A DNA stretch of 64,000 bases from Prochlorococcus sp. AG-388-D03 (GCA_003279875.1 QCGN01000003.1:1-64000); one strand, 5' to 3'; counted from the first letter of the stretch, positions 27,848 to 38,324 are shown. Program-made: numbers and translations. Notes: a model not told the origin generated them from the letters alone.

Positions 27848-28239
27848 TGGATTGTTTAGTTATTAATTCAGGTTTGATAAGGAATTGAGTTTTTCTGCTT
27901 AATCAATTAAGTTAATCAACTCTGCTAATTTATTTTAAAAATTTGACTATTGCTAATTAGATAACTCAGCTCAGTCAATATTAATTACTTTTATCTCTAC
28001 CTGAGAATACTTTAATATTACCATAAATCCATCTATAACTGTGATTTAAGTTGGCTTTATAATTTATAAGAAAAAACTTGGTAGATTTATGGGATTTGAT
28101 TTTTGGTGGAAGGCAAGCTTTTTCATTTTTTTTTGTAATCAAATTTGACCAATTTATTATTTATTAAATAATTATGAGCTACTAATTTATTAAGATAACT
28201 ATCCTCATTTAATAAGAATTTTAAGTACTATTAATAAAA

Positions 28240-28275
28240 GAGTCAGCTAGTAGGGATACAGGCTGACTCTTTTTA
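28240..28275 (+). terminator. Hairpin with conserved GTAGGGATACA loop, copy B, followed by T tract
   Basis: GAGTCAGCTAGTAGGGATACAGGCTGACTC-TTTTT. Confidence 0.65.
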
Positions 28276-28649
28276 ATTTAATAGAAGATAAAAAGAGTTT
28301 TTACTGAAGATTTTTAGATCATGGACATTGGGAGAAAGTAATTATTTTTATTTAGGTTATTTCTTCGTTTAATTTAATTTCTTAAATAAAAATAGTTTTT
28401 AGAAATTCAATAATAATTACAAGACTTTTTAAATCTATACCTATTAAATTAGTCTTATTTCCTTAATAACTTAATTTGGGAGTGATTTATGCAGAATCAA
28501 ACATATCTACAAATATTTTTTAAAATGCCTCAAAAATTAATATAATATCAGTTTAATATTTAACTAAATCTATATTTTTTAAAAACTCTGAAAAATACCC
28601 TTTTTATTTAACCAAATAATTGCTATTAATAAATTAAATAAAAAAAGTT

Positions 28650-28814
28650 ATGTCATTTACAACTTATTATATGCATTTGATATTTTCTATTATTCCTTCT
28701 TTCCTAAGTTCTGATTTGATCCTTTATTTTTTACCAGCGCTAACAGTTTTAATTTTATTATTTAGCTTCAAAATAATGTTTTTTAAAGCTCCAAAATTGA
28801 GAGGAGCTAAATAA
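28650..28814 (+). CDS. TM microprotein, 54 aa
   Basis: MSFTTYYMHLIFSIIPSFLSSDLILYFLPALTVLILLFSFKIMFFKAPKLRGAK. Confidence 0.5.
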   Translation: MSFTTYYMHLIFSIIPSFLSSDLILYFLPALTVLILLFSFKIMFFKAPKLRGAK

Positions 28815-28822
28815 AAGCTATC

Positions 28823-29458
28823 TTGGATAATAGACTTTTTTTTTCCGCGACTGAGAGAAATAGAGAATCTATAGGAGAGGTATTATCAAGAATTCTTTTA
28901 AAAAGAGGTTCTGTTCTTGAAATTGGCAGCGGTAGTGGAGAGCATGGAGTTGCATTTCAAAAACGATTTCCAGAAATTACATGGCAATCAAGTGATCCTG
29001 AATTAATTCATAGAAATAGTATTTGTTCTTGGATTGATTATGAAGATTTAAATTTTAAAATGCCTCAACCCTTAGATATTGACGTGGAGAAAACTCCTTG
29101 GGAAATTACATCCGACTTAAAACTATCACTTCAAGCGATTATATCTATTAATATGATCCATACAGCTTCTTGGAACTGCACAAAGTCACTATTTAGAGAG
29201 TCTGGGAAATTATTAAAAAATGGAAAAATTTTGATGTTGTATGGGCCATTTAAAATTGCCAATCATCACATAAGTCTAAGCAATGATTTATTTGATAGTT
29301 CATTAAAAATGCGAAATAGATTATGGGGTGTTAGAGATTTAGGAGAAGTTAATGTAGAAGCTAGAAAGTATGGTTTTATTAAAGATGAGGTTATTAGTAT
29401 GCCAGCTAATAACTTATCGGTAATTTATAGAAAAGTTTCTTTAGAGGAACTGGTATAA
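28823..29458 (+). CDS. DUF938-type SAM-dependent methyltransferase-like protein
   Basis: SATERNRESIGEVL...VLEIGSGSGEHGVAFQKRFP. Confidence 0.85.
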   Translation: MDNRLFFSATERNRESIGEVLSRILLKRGSVLEIGSGSGEHGVAFQKRFPEITWQSSDPELIHRNSICSWIDYEDLNFKMPQPLDIDVEKTPWEITSDLKLSLQAIISINMIHTASWNCTKSLFRESGKLLKNGKILMLYGPFKIANHHISLSNDLFDSSLKMRNRLWGVRDLGEVNVEARKYGFIKDEVISMPANNLSVIYRKVSLEELV

Positions 29459-29603
29459 ATAATTTATTCTGTAAAATAAAAAAATTACAAATTTAAAAAT
29501 TAAATATTCTTACTTTTAGTATTACTTAATTATTTTTAAACATAATAAGTAATTTGAAAGTGAATTTATTCATTTCGGCTCTTTCAAAATCTTTTTAAAG
29601 CAT

Positions 29604-29765
29604 TTATCCTGATAACTTTCTGCTCCACTCCTTATGTTTCTCATCTAAATCAGATACTTTATCTCCTAAACTTAATTGCTTTTCTAATAATTCCACTTTA
29701 GTAAGTGTTACTTCCTCAGAGTAAAACTTGATTGGTTGCTTACCATGTAAGTTGTCTCCACTCAT
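29604..29765 (-). CDS. Small protein of the DLDEKHKxW family
   Basis: MSGDNLHGKQPIKFYSEEVTLTKVELLEKQLSLGDKVSDLDEKHKEWSRKLSG. Confidence 0.6.
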   Translation of the reverse strand: MSGDNLHGKQPIKFYSEEVTLTKVELLEKQLSLGDKVSDLDEKHKEWSRKLSG

Positions 29766-29897
29766 AAATAATAAAAATTACGCTATCAATTTAAGTATTT
29801 AAGATAAAAAGTATGTAATTTCTGATTCTTTTATATTATTTTCAGATTTGCGTAAATTAATGTGATATTAAGTTAGTTATTAATAGTTAATTTTGAG

Positions 29898-31058
29898 TTA
29901 TTTTTTGTAAGAGGATTGCCAAATATACTTACCTTCATTGATATCTGATTTAACAGCTATGCAATTACAAGCTATATTCCATAGAGCTTTATGTATTGGG
30001 TCTGGATTGAAAAGGTAGGCTTTACTAAATGTTTTTTTTATTGCAAGAGTAGCTTTCTTTGCGTGATAGTGAGGAATAGTTGGACATACATGATGAACTA
30101 CATGACTTGAACCAATGTGATGATGAAGAATATTAATGACTTTCCCATAGGGCCTATCTATGGAAAGGAAAGCACCTCTCATAAAAGAAAACTCTGAATT
30201 AGATAGGTGTGGTACGTCTGAATCTGTATGGTGAAGCCAAGTATATAGGACTAACCAACAATTAACTACTAATAAAGGTCCGAAATACATTCCTATTACA
30301 GGAAATATCCCATAATTAATTATTAAAATAATTAGTCCAATTATCACTATACCTACGCCGATATCTGAAATCCAAACTTTCTTAGCCCAGAAAGCAGGCC
30401 ACAATGTCTTAGAGAAAGGTTTTCTTGGCCAAAAATGATTGGAGGTGCCATATTTGAGTCCTCCTGTACTTCCAGTTAATAAATAAGCAGGCCAACCAAA
30501 AATAAGATGTAATACAAGTTGAAGAATTCCATACTTAGTTTTTCCTAATGAACTTGAGAAAGCTAGTTCCTTTTCACCTCCAATTTTTTCGCTAATTCCA
30601 TTTCCATCAATAACTATGGGCACGTGAGTTTCTCCATTAGTTATATGATTGGTAAAACGATGATGAACGGCATGAGAGCGCTGCCAAGAGAAATATGGAA
30701 CTAATAATAATGAATGCAATAAATAACCAGTAATCGTTTCCAAAATTCTATTTTTCGAGAAAGCTCCATGACCACATTCGTGAGCGATAACCCAAAACCC
30801 CATCGCAGTTGTTCCTGATAAAAATGCATAAAGAATCCAAATAGGGATCATTCTTTGTGTGAAAGGAATTGCTAATCCTATAGCTATAACAATTGCTTGA
30901 ATAATGATTGATTGTAAAAGATAGCCTAATGAAGTTATGGTTTGAGAATTAAAGCAGTGTTCAGGAATAACACTTTTAAACTCTTTCATGCTTGGGATAT
31001 CAATGGTCTTTATCGCAAGAGCTTGACCTTTAAGGCCAGAAAAATTAATATTACTCAA
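29898..31058 (-). CDS. Membrane fatty acid desaturase (DesA-like)
   Basis: HECGHGAFS, HAVHHRFTNH, HVVHH histidine boxes. Confidence 0.9.
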   Translation of the reverse strand: MSNINFSGLKGQALAIKTIDIPSMKEFKSVIPEHCFNSQTITSLGYLLQSIIIQAIVIAIGLAIPFTQRMIPIWILYAFLSGTTAMGFWVIAHECGHGAFSKNRILETITGYLLHSLLLVPYFSWQRSHAVHHRFTNHITNGETHVPIVIDGNGISEKIGGEKELAFSSSLGKTKYGILQLVLHLIFGWPAYLLTGSTGGLKYGTSNHFWPRKPFSKTLWPAFWAKKVWISDIGVGIVIIGLIILIINYGIFPVIGMYFGPLLVVNCWLVLYTWLHHTDSDVPHLSNSEFSFMRGAFLSIDRPYGKVINILHHHIGSSHVVHHVCPTIPHYHAKKATLAIKKTFSKAYLFNPDPIHKALWNIACNCIAVKSDINEGKYIWQSSYKK

Positions 31059-31493
31059 ATTATTTTGGTTTGGGATGTGGTTTTAAATAAATTTAAATTT
31101 ACATAATTTATTATCCATCAAAGAATCTTTTTATGAAAGTAATTGTGTAGTTCATTTTGTACAAATAGTATTAATTAGTTTAAATTTTCCAGGATTAATA
31201 AAGAAAGGTCAATTTTTGAAAAAGTTACAAAAATTTTCGTGAAATTATAAATCAAGAAAAATTATTTATAGCTATCAACAAAACTAAATATAAAAAAAGA
31301 GTGGATGTAACTGCTAAGGCAGAAATAGGCAAAGTTAGACCAGTATTGAGCCATCTTAAAAATCTAATTCTCCTGTTGATGGCTTTGTCCATCAATTTTT
31401 AACAGATCTAATTTAAAGGTATTGGAGGCTTTAAGTTACTTTAAATAAAATTAATAAATTTCAATAATAGAAATTATGATAAAAAATTTTTAG

Positions 31494-32132
31494 TTAAAAT
31501 AAATTCATTTGTTCCGTGGGTTTTTTATTGATTTCTTCTTTTACCCATCCCACAGATGACCATCCCATCATAATGGGTAGTAAACCTTTCAATTCGCCAG
31601 CATCTTTAACCTGCTCAGTCCATTCATTTTCGTATCCAGAGGGCACAATAACTGGCATACGATGATGTATCGGCTTAATTAAATCATTTGGTTTAGTTGT
31701 TAAAATACAGCAACTTTCTAATTCTGCTCCATCAGATGAAGACCATTTACTCCAAATCCCTCCTAACCAAAAAGTCTCATAATTCTTTTTCCTAATACGA
31801 TATTTTTTTTCAAAAAAACCACTTGCTGGTAATAAGCATCTCTTATGTTTCCAACTTCCACTAAATAATTTTTTCTCCTCAACAGTTTCTGACCTCGCAT
31901 TAAATGGTCTTGGTCTTCCCTTTTTAAATGGGTCTATAGCCCAAGGAGATATGAATCCCCATGACATAAAAGTAGTCTGAATTCTTCCTTCATTCTTGAT
32001 TACAAGCACTGGATCAGTAGGCCTAATTAGATTTTGAGTCTCGTATTTTGTATCAAGCCCTCTTGGATAGTCTTGTTTTAAAACCTTTGGTAACTTATCA
32101 AATTTAGTTCTTAGTTCAAATCTTCCGCACAT
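31494..32132 (-). CDS. SRAP/YedK (HMCES) family protein
   Basis: MCGRFELRT...ARSETVEEKKLF...HHRMPVIVP. Confidence 0.9.
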   Translation of the reverse strand: MCGRFELRTKFDKLPKVLKQDYPRGLDTKYETQNLIRPTDPVLVIKNEGRIQTTFMSWGFISPWAIDPFKKGRPRPFNARSETVEEKKLFSGSWKHKRCLLPASGFFEKKYRIRKKNYETFWLGGIWSKWSSSDGAELESCCILTTKPNDLIKPIHHRMPVIVPSGYENEWTEQVKDAGELKGLLPIMMGWSSVGWVKEEINKKPTEQMNLF

Positions 32133-32188
32133 ATAATTAAGTATTAGTGTTTGAGTCTGTAAATTTTTAGAAAATTAATTTGATTATT

Positions 32189-32866
32189 TTAAAATCCTTT
32201 ATATAACTTTAAATAATAAATGATTTCTGATAACTCATTTATTTTTTGAATTTTGTCTTGATTAAATTCATTTATTAATTTATTAAGTATCTCAATATCT
32301 TTGGAAAAAAAAAGTAAATTGCATTCTGCTGTTAATGCAGATACAGATCCTGCATATGAGTCTTCTATGACCCACGTTTTGTTTGGATTTACATCTAATA
32401 TTTTTAATGCTCGCAGATAGGGATCAGGAGATGGTTTACCAGCAGAAATAAATTTATCATCTCCAAGAATCTTTGTCTCGAATAAATTTAACCAGGGATT
32501 TACAGAACATTTAATTCTAAAACTCTCATCACTGCTGCTTGTTACTAAAGCAATAGGTAATTTTGTATTTATACAAAACTTGATTAAATCCATGGCTCCT
32601 TTAAAAGGCTTTGCTTTTGTGAGTTGCTTATCTACTTTTAACTTTTGAGTAATAAGTAATTCTTCAATTGAGTTTTCTTTATGTATCCATTCATGTACTT
32701 TCCTAGCGCAATCTATTCTTCTCATTCCCTTTAATTCTAATAATTGGTCACTTGATAAATGTTGATTATATTCTATTGCCGTTTCACTCCATGCATTAGC
32801 TAGTAATGGCTCTGTATCTAACAGAACTCCATCCAAGTCAAATAGAATTGCTGCTGGGAATTCCAT
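32189..32866 (-). CDS. HAD-family phosphatase
   Basis: LFDLDGVLLDTEP...VTSSS...GKPSPDPYLRAL...IEDSYAG. Confidence 0.85.
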   Translation of the reverse strand: MEFPAAILFDLDGVLLDTEPLLANAWSETAIEYNQHLSSDQLLELKGMRRIDCARKVHEWIHKENSIEELLITQKLKVDKQLTKAKPFKGAMDLIKFCINTKLPIALVTSSSDESFRIKCSVNPWLNLFETKILGDDKFISAGKPSPDPYLRALKILDVNPNKTWVIEDSYAGSVSALTAECNLLFFSKDIEILNKLINEFNQDKIQKINELSEIIYYLKLYKGF

Positions 32867-32978
32867 ATTAATAAAAATATTTTCAGTAAACTTTTATTTA
32901 ATATAGTCCTAATTTTTATCTCAGTATTTAATTAATTTTTGACTTCAAAGAAAAATCTTTTTTAAATTGGGATTAAGT

Positions 32979-33110
32979 TTATAAACCGCGAACATATCTT
33001 TTTTGGGAAATTGATTGCTTTCTTGGCTTTACTAAAATTGGTAAAATAATTACTCCTACTGTAAAGACACATATTGGAGCAACAACCATGAGTATAGATT
33101 CTAAAGACAT
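32979..33110 (-). CDS. TM microprotein, 43 aa
   Basis: MSLESILMVVAPICVFTVGVIILPILVKPRKQSISQKRYVRGL. Confidence 0.5.
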   Translation of the reverse strand: MSLESILMVVAPICVFTVGVIILPILVKPRKQSISQKRYVRGL

Positions 33111-33304
33111 TAGTTAATTTGAAAATTAACTAACAAATAGCAGTAATTATTTTGTTAGTCATGCGTATTTATATCTAATAAGGCAATATCTTTACAACTT
33201 TATATATTGTTAAGCAAAAACGAAATAAAGATTAAATATAAGAACTTTTGAAGATTTACATCCTAAATAAAACCTAACAAATTTTATATCAAGGGAGGAT
33301 TGTA

Positions 33305-33448
33305 ATGACTGAAGATAAAAGATGGTTGTTAATGACTTACTATTGCCCAACTCATGGTGATAGAGGAAGAGTGGAGCCTGTACAAATAACTAGGCAAGAA
33401 ATTTCTAATAAACTATTTGATAAGACTAAATCTAAAAAAGATATTTAA
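33305..33448 (+). CDS. Small protein, 47 aa
   Basis: SD GGGAGGATTGTAATG; MTEDKRWLLMTYYCPTHGDRGRVEPVQITRQEISNKLFDKTKSKKDI. Confidence 0.55.
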   Translation: MTEDKRWLLMTYYCPTHGDRGRVEPVQITRQEISNKLFDKTKSKKDI

Positions 33449-33743
33449 TAAAATTTATTTTCAAAAACAGAATTTTCTAAGGTTAGCAGCAGAACTTATA
33501 AATACTTTTGATAGAGTGTTTATCTTATTACAAAAACGACCGATCTCCTTTTTTGACCTCAGTATGACTTGAGCCAAAGAAAGGGGATTAAGCAATTTTC
33601 TAGGAGACTTCATTATGGTTAATATATATTTTAATGGAAAATTATTTGTATATTTTGAAGTAATTAATAAAAAATTTAAAAGTTAACTTATAGAGATTTA
33701 AGTTACTCAAGTATTTTAATTAAAGGTGTTGAGTATAAAAAAA

Positions 33744-34604
33744 TTAAAATTTTGATGTGTTTTTTGAATTTTTACTAGACTCAACAATTTTCCATGCTTC
33801 TGAAGCTGTGTCCGCATATTTAAAAATTTTTAAATCATTTTCGGAAATAAGTCCGAAATCAGACAATAATTCAAAATTAATTAAATTATTCCAATATTGT
33901 CTACCAAATAAAATTATTGGAATTTCACTCTTCATTCCTGTTTGACGAAGAGTTAACAATTCAAATAATTCGTCTAGGGTACCAAACCCTCCAGGAAAAA
34001 AAACTGCAGCAACAGAGCGCATTACAAAATGAATTTTTCGTAAAGCAAAATAATTGAATTTAAAACAAAGTCCAGGAGTTATAAATGAATTTGGATATTG
34101 TTCATTCGGTAATTTTATATTTAAACCAATAGATTTGCAGTTAGCTTCAAAAGCTCCTCTATTAGCTGCTTCCATGATTCCTGGCCCTCCGCCTGTAACT
34201 ATTACATGCGAATTGCATTTTTTATCTTGGTTATTTACTGAAGCTAATTTTGAAAATTCTTTTGCAGATTCATAATAATGACTCATGGAGATTAAATTCT
34301 TTAATTTTTTAAATTTAATTTTTAATTCAATAGATTCGGGGAATTTTTCTAGTGAGTTTTTTACTTTGTCTATTTCATGCTGAACCAATGTTTCTTCTAC
34401 TATTTTGGCACCTCCAAAAACAATGATGGTTGAGATGATATTTTGTTCTTCTAGGACTAATTCAGGTTTAGTTATTTCTAAAAGCATTCTAACCCCGCGC
34501 ATTTCATCACTTTTAAGTAAATTAATATCTTCCTGAGCAAGTTTATAGGAATTAGAATCAAGTATTAAATTTAGATTTTTGGAGTTTTGAATATTCTTAA
34601 TCAT
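33744..34604 (-). CDS. LOG-family (TIGR00730-like) protein
   Basis: VTGGGPGIMEAANRGA...PGGFGTLDELFELLTLRQTG. Confidence 0.85.
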   Translation of the reverse strand: MIKNIQNSKNLNLILDSNSYKLAQEDINLLKSDEMRGVRMLLEITKPELVLEEQNIISTIIVFGGAKIVEETLVQHEIDKVKNSLEKFPESIELKIKFKKLKNLISMSHYYESAKEFSKLASVNNQDKKCNSHVIVTGGGPGIMEAANRGAFEANCKSIGLNIKLPNEQYPNSFITPGLCFKFNYFALRKIHFVMRSVAAVFFPGGFGTLDELFELLTLRQTGMKSEIPIILFGRQYWNNLINFELLSDFGLISENDLKIFKYADTASEAWKIVESSKNSKNTSKF

Positions 34605-34687
34605 GGGTTCATTAAAAATATTTTCATATGGTGAATTGATTTTTTACAAATATTCGATTAAAAAAATTACATACATTTACTTTAAAT

Positions 34688-34837
34688 CTAAACATCTAAA
34701 TCGCATGTTAATTCACATTGATTAAGCTCTGCAGTCGAAATTTTATCCAAAATTCTTAGCATATCAATCTCAGAAAGATCTCCATTAGAATTCCACTTTA
34801 AAGTTGTTTTCCTTTGAGGAGTATTTTTCTTATTCAT
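34688..34837 (-). CDS. Small protein, 49 aa, C-terminal CX3C
   Basis: MNKKNTPQRKTTLKWNSNGDLSEIDMLRILDKISTAELNQCELTCDLDV; start overlaps upstream stop by 8 nt. Confidence 0.55.
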   Translation of the reverse strand: MNKKNTPQRKTTLKWNSNGDLSEIDMLRILDKISTAELNQCELTCDLDV

Positions 34838-34988
34838 TTTTATTTCCTCCTTTGAGATGAACCTCTACGCATCTAGTAATACATTCCTGATGGCCATCAA
34901 TAATGCTACATTCACTAATGCATTCAAAATATGAATCTATAGTATCTTTTGCTGTAATTTGATTTGAAGAAAAAGATAACTGATCCAT
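34830..34988 (-). CDS. Twin-CX3C microprotein
   Basis: DSYFECISECSIIDGHQECITRCVEVHLKGG; paralog of 10670-10837. Confidence 0.6.
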   Translation of the reverse strand: MDQLSFSSNQITAKDTIDSYFECISECSIIDGHQECITRCVEVHLKGGNKNE

Positions 34989-35173
34989 AATTTTTGTTCC
35001 TTAATTTGGAATGATATATAGCATAACTTTCAAAATTAAATTTTCTTTTGTAAAGATAATATGAAAAAATAAGTATTAGTTACTATCTTTGGGTATTTAT
35101 TTTGTAAAGGGATAAAAAACCAATTGGCTAATGACTTTTTTGGGTTAATACAATATAAAAAACTTAATTTTAT

Positions 35174-35383
35174 TTATTCATATTTTTGTAATTTCTGGGA
35201 TTTTAATTTATAACTATCTGGGTTCCAATCTTGTTGGATATCCTCTATGAAATTAAAAATAAACTCATTAGGACATTCAAGTTCTTTGTGAAGATCATTT
35301 AATTTTTGTTTTATGTATTTATTTGCATTAGAAATTAGCCTTTCTTTTTGATAGTTTGTAGCATGCCATTTTTCTCTAGTCAT
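35174..35383 (-). CDS. Hypothetical protein
   Basis: ORF track, coherent composition. Confidence 0.5.
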   Translation of the reverse strand: MTREKWHATNYQKERLISNANKYIKQKLNDLHKELECPNEFIFNFIEDIQQDWNPDSYKLKSQKLQKYE

Positions 35384-35465
35384 AGTAATTATTTATCCTT
35401 TATTGATATTCATACTGGTATAAAGCACAATAAAAAGTAAATCAGCATAAAGACTGATTTACTTT

Positions 35466-35663
35466 TTGAAAATTTCATTAGATGATAAAAATGTACTTTT
35501 AGATTTTCAAATGAGATCAACTATGAATTGGCTTTCTAAAATGTTAGAGAGCATGGCAAATGCTTTTATTCATCCTATTAAAAATGATTTGCCCCCATCT
35601 ATTGGAGCTCACGCTTACAGCAGTATTCCTCTAAAAAGGAAAATAAGAAGAAGATTTAGCTAG
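35466..35663 (+). CDS. Hypothetical protein
   Basis: ORF track; no overlapping competitor. Confidence 0.5.
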   Translation: MKISLDDKNVLLDFQMRSTMNWLSKMLESMANAFIHPIKNDLPPSIGAHAYSSIPLKRKIRRRFS

Positions 35664-35666
35664 GAT

Positions 35667-36803
35667 TTAATTAATTGGTATTAGCTTTTCGTTCTTGCTA
35701 TCCCAGATAATATATTTAAAACAGTTTGTGAAATCACTTAATTTGAGAATTTTTGATTTTTGAAGTAAAAGTTTGTTTGCTTTATGACAAGCTTTTAAAT
35801 TGTAATTAGGAATTCTCTCTGAAAGATGATGAATACTATGGAATGATATATCAGCTAAAAACCAATTTAACCAATTTGGGATATCTAAATTGCTGCTGCC
35901 AAAAACAGCACCTTCGACAATGTCCCAATTTTTTGTATTACTTGCATATGCATTTTCATAGTTATGTTGGATGAAAAAGATACATATGAAAATTGCTGCT
36001 GAAAAAGTTAGTATTAGTGAATAAAAAGTTAAGAAAAATGCAGCTCCTAGCCATTTACACATAACTACCCATCCTCCTATCACAACAAGATTATTTGCTA
36101 CTAAGTCAAATAATTCATCAAAATTGTCTCCATAATCTGAGAAAGGAGGTTTAATTCTTGATTGGATGGTTAAAAGTTTTAAATAATTTCTTTTTTTAAT
36201 TTTATTAAAACTTTCAATTATTAAAGATTTAATAAAATTAAAGATAATTAAGATTAGTCCTAATCGAGCTTTAATAACTAAATAAAAGAATCCACCAGGT
36301 AAAAGCATTAACCAGTGCCTAGAAATCTTATAAATTAGTTTTTCTTTTTTACCAAGAGCCTCATAATCTTCTAAACTTAAAACATCTACCGGCCCTTTAT
36401 ATATTTCCCAATTCCCATTATTTCTATGATGGAATGCATGATCATTTGTCCAAGGTTTATAAGGGATTCCATTTAATAAACCCAGAAAAAAGCCAAATAA
36501 ATTATTTAAAAAACGTTTTTCAAATAAAGAATTATGTCCACAATCATGCATTAATGAGAATGTTCTAGAAGATAAGAGAGTTAGAAGAACAAGGATAGGA
36601 ATTAAAAATAACCCTTTTGTAAAATACAAAAGAGGTGAATATACAATCTTAGAGACAATAATCCAAAGAGTAATTATTGGTATAAGAGTAGTGGTTATTT
36701 GATATGAAGCTCTGAAATTACTTCTTTTTAGAAAAGGCTTTAATAGAAAGTCAGATCTTTTAACTGTATTCATATATTTTTGTTTTTTATCTTTTATACA
36801 CAA
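35667..36803 (-). CDS. Membrane fatty acid desaturase-like protein
   Basis: HDCGHNSLF, HAFHHRNNG, HSIHHLSERIPNY. Confidence 0.85.
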   Translation of the reverse strand: MCIKDKKQKYMNTVKRSDFLLKPFLKRSNFRASYQITTTLIPIITLWIIVSKIVYSPLLYFTKGLFLIPILVLLTLLSSRTFSLMHDCGHNSLFEKRFLNNLFGFFLGLLNGIPYKPWTNDHAFHHRNNGNWEIYKGPVDVLSLEDYEALGKKEKLIYKISRHWLMLLPGGFFYLVIKARLGLILIIFNFIKSLIIESFNKIKKRNYLKLLTIQSRIKPPFSDYGDNFDELFDLVANNLVVIGGWVVMCKWLGAAFFLTFYSLILTFSAAIFICIFFIQHNYENAYASNTKNWDIVEGAVFGSSNLDIPNWLNWFLADISFHSIHHLSERIPNYNLKACHKANKLLLQKSKILKLSDFTNCFKYIIWDSKNEKLIPIN

Positions 36804-36882
36804 TAGTCGAGTATAAATTTATCGTGGTTAACTTAAGAATTTGCCTATATACGAAAACTTTTACCATAACTTTGATATTAAA

Positions 36883-37893
36883 TTATTTGATTGAAATTTG
36901 TTTTAAGGAATTACCCATATCTATTAAAGTTTTTTCTAAGGAAATTGGATCCCAATTGAATATAGTTATAGTCTCTGTAATATCAGCACCGTAAGATCCT
37001 CTATTAACCATGGCAGCCATACTTTTCATCTCTTTATTGAATGGTGCCAGAGAATTAATCATTTTTGTAGGGATAAAGTTTCTAGGTGTTTTTTTGTAGC
37101 CATTTTTTCTTAAAATATTGGAAATTTCCATAATATTGATCCCTTGAGAAGAAGTCGCAATTATTCTTTTGTTATCACTCTTTTTATTGCTTAAAGACTC
37201 TACATGTAACTTTGCAACGTCTCTTACATCTACGACAGTAAAATAAGCGTCTGGGAGTGCGGGGAATTTACCATTAATCATTTTTGAAAGAAGCTCTGCC
37301 GAAGCCCCATCAATATCATCACTAAGCAGTGGGCCGAAAACCATTCCTGGATGGATAGTGGTCATAGAAAAAGAGTGCTCTTTATCAGTATGAATAAAAT
37401 CCCATGCAGCTTTCTCTGCAATTGTTTTACTTTTTACATAAGCACCAACATCTTTTGAAGTATCTGTCCAGTCTTCAGGTGAACATAATTTCTTATTATG
37501 GCCATAAGCAATTGCAGCCATAGAAGAAGTTAGAACAACTTTCTTTACTTTAGAAGAATTTTTTGAAGCATTTAAGGCTCTTAAAGTTCCCTCTAGTGCA
37601 GGATTTATAAGAAGAGATTCCTTTTTTGGCTCTTCTATAGTGAAGGGAGATGCTACGTGAAAGAGATAATCACAATCAAAGGCTGCTTCATCCCAACCTT
37701 CATCATATAAAAGATCAAGTTTACAAAACTCTATTTTATTATTATCCGAATCTTTCTCAAGGGATTTTCTTATTTCTTCCTCTCTCCCCATATTTCTCAG
37801 AGATCCTTTGACGTGATAACCTGCTTTTAGTAGCTCATGTATGCAGTGAATAGCGATAAAACCAGATGCTCCAGTAACTAAAACTTTTTCCAA
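36883..37893 (-). CDS. NAD-dependent epimerase/dihydroflavonol-reductase-like SDR
   Basis: VLVTGASGFIAIHCIHELLKAGYHVKGSLR; YVKSKTIAEKAAW. Confidence 0.85.
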   Translation of the reverse strand: MEKVLVTGASGFIAIHCIHELLKAGYHVKGSLRNMGREEEIRKSLEKDSDNNKIEFCKLDLLYDEGWDEAAFDCDYLFHVASPFTIEEPKKESLLINPALEGTLRALNASKNSSKVKKVVLTSSMAAIAYGHNKKLCSPEDWTDTSKDVGAYVKSKTIAEKAAWDFIHTDKEHSFSMTTIHPGMVFGPLLSDDIDGASAELLSKMINGKFPALPDAYFTVVDVRDVAKLHVESLSNKKSDNKRIIATSSQGINIMEISNILRKNGYKKTPRNFIPTKMINSLAPFNKEMKSMAAMVNRGSYGADITETITIFNWDPISLEKTLIDMGNSLKQISIK

Positions 37894-38036
37894 AATAAAT
37901 TTATTACATTTCTACTTTTATTATGAATCATTAGTTTTTTTTAAAAACCTTTAAAAGCTTTTTATTTATATAGTTTTAGAAAAACTTTAATATGAAACAT
38001 ATATACTTAAAAATTTAATAACAAAACAAAGATTAA

Positions 38037-38324
38037 TTAATTTTTTTTATTTTGATAACGTCTTTTTTTTCTTGGAGAACGATCTTTTTGTTCTGCTTTA
38101 AAAACTCTTATTTCTCTTCCCATCCATTCAACATCCTGTAAATCATCGATTGCAATTTTTTCTGAGCTCTCATCAGTCATTTCAATAAAGCCAAAACCTC
38201 TTTTTCTACCTGAATTCCTTTCTAATGGAATTTTACATTTTCTTACTTCACCATAAGTTTTAAAAAGGTCTTTAAGGTCGAATTCTTCAGTTTCCCAGGA
38301 CAAGTTACCGATAAAAATTGTCAT
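38037..38324 (-). CDS. RRM RNA-binding protein
   Basis: IFIGNLSWETEEFDLKDLF...KRGFGFIEM. Confidence 0.95.
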   Translation of the reverse strand: MTIFIGNLSWETEEFDLKDLFKTYGEVRKCKIPLERNSGRKRGFGFIEMTDESSEKIAIDDLQDVEWMGREIRVFKAEQKDRSPRKKRRYQNKKN

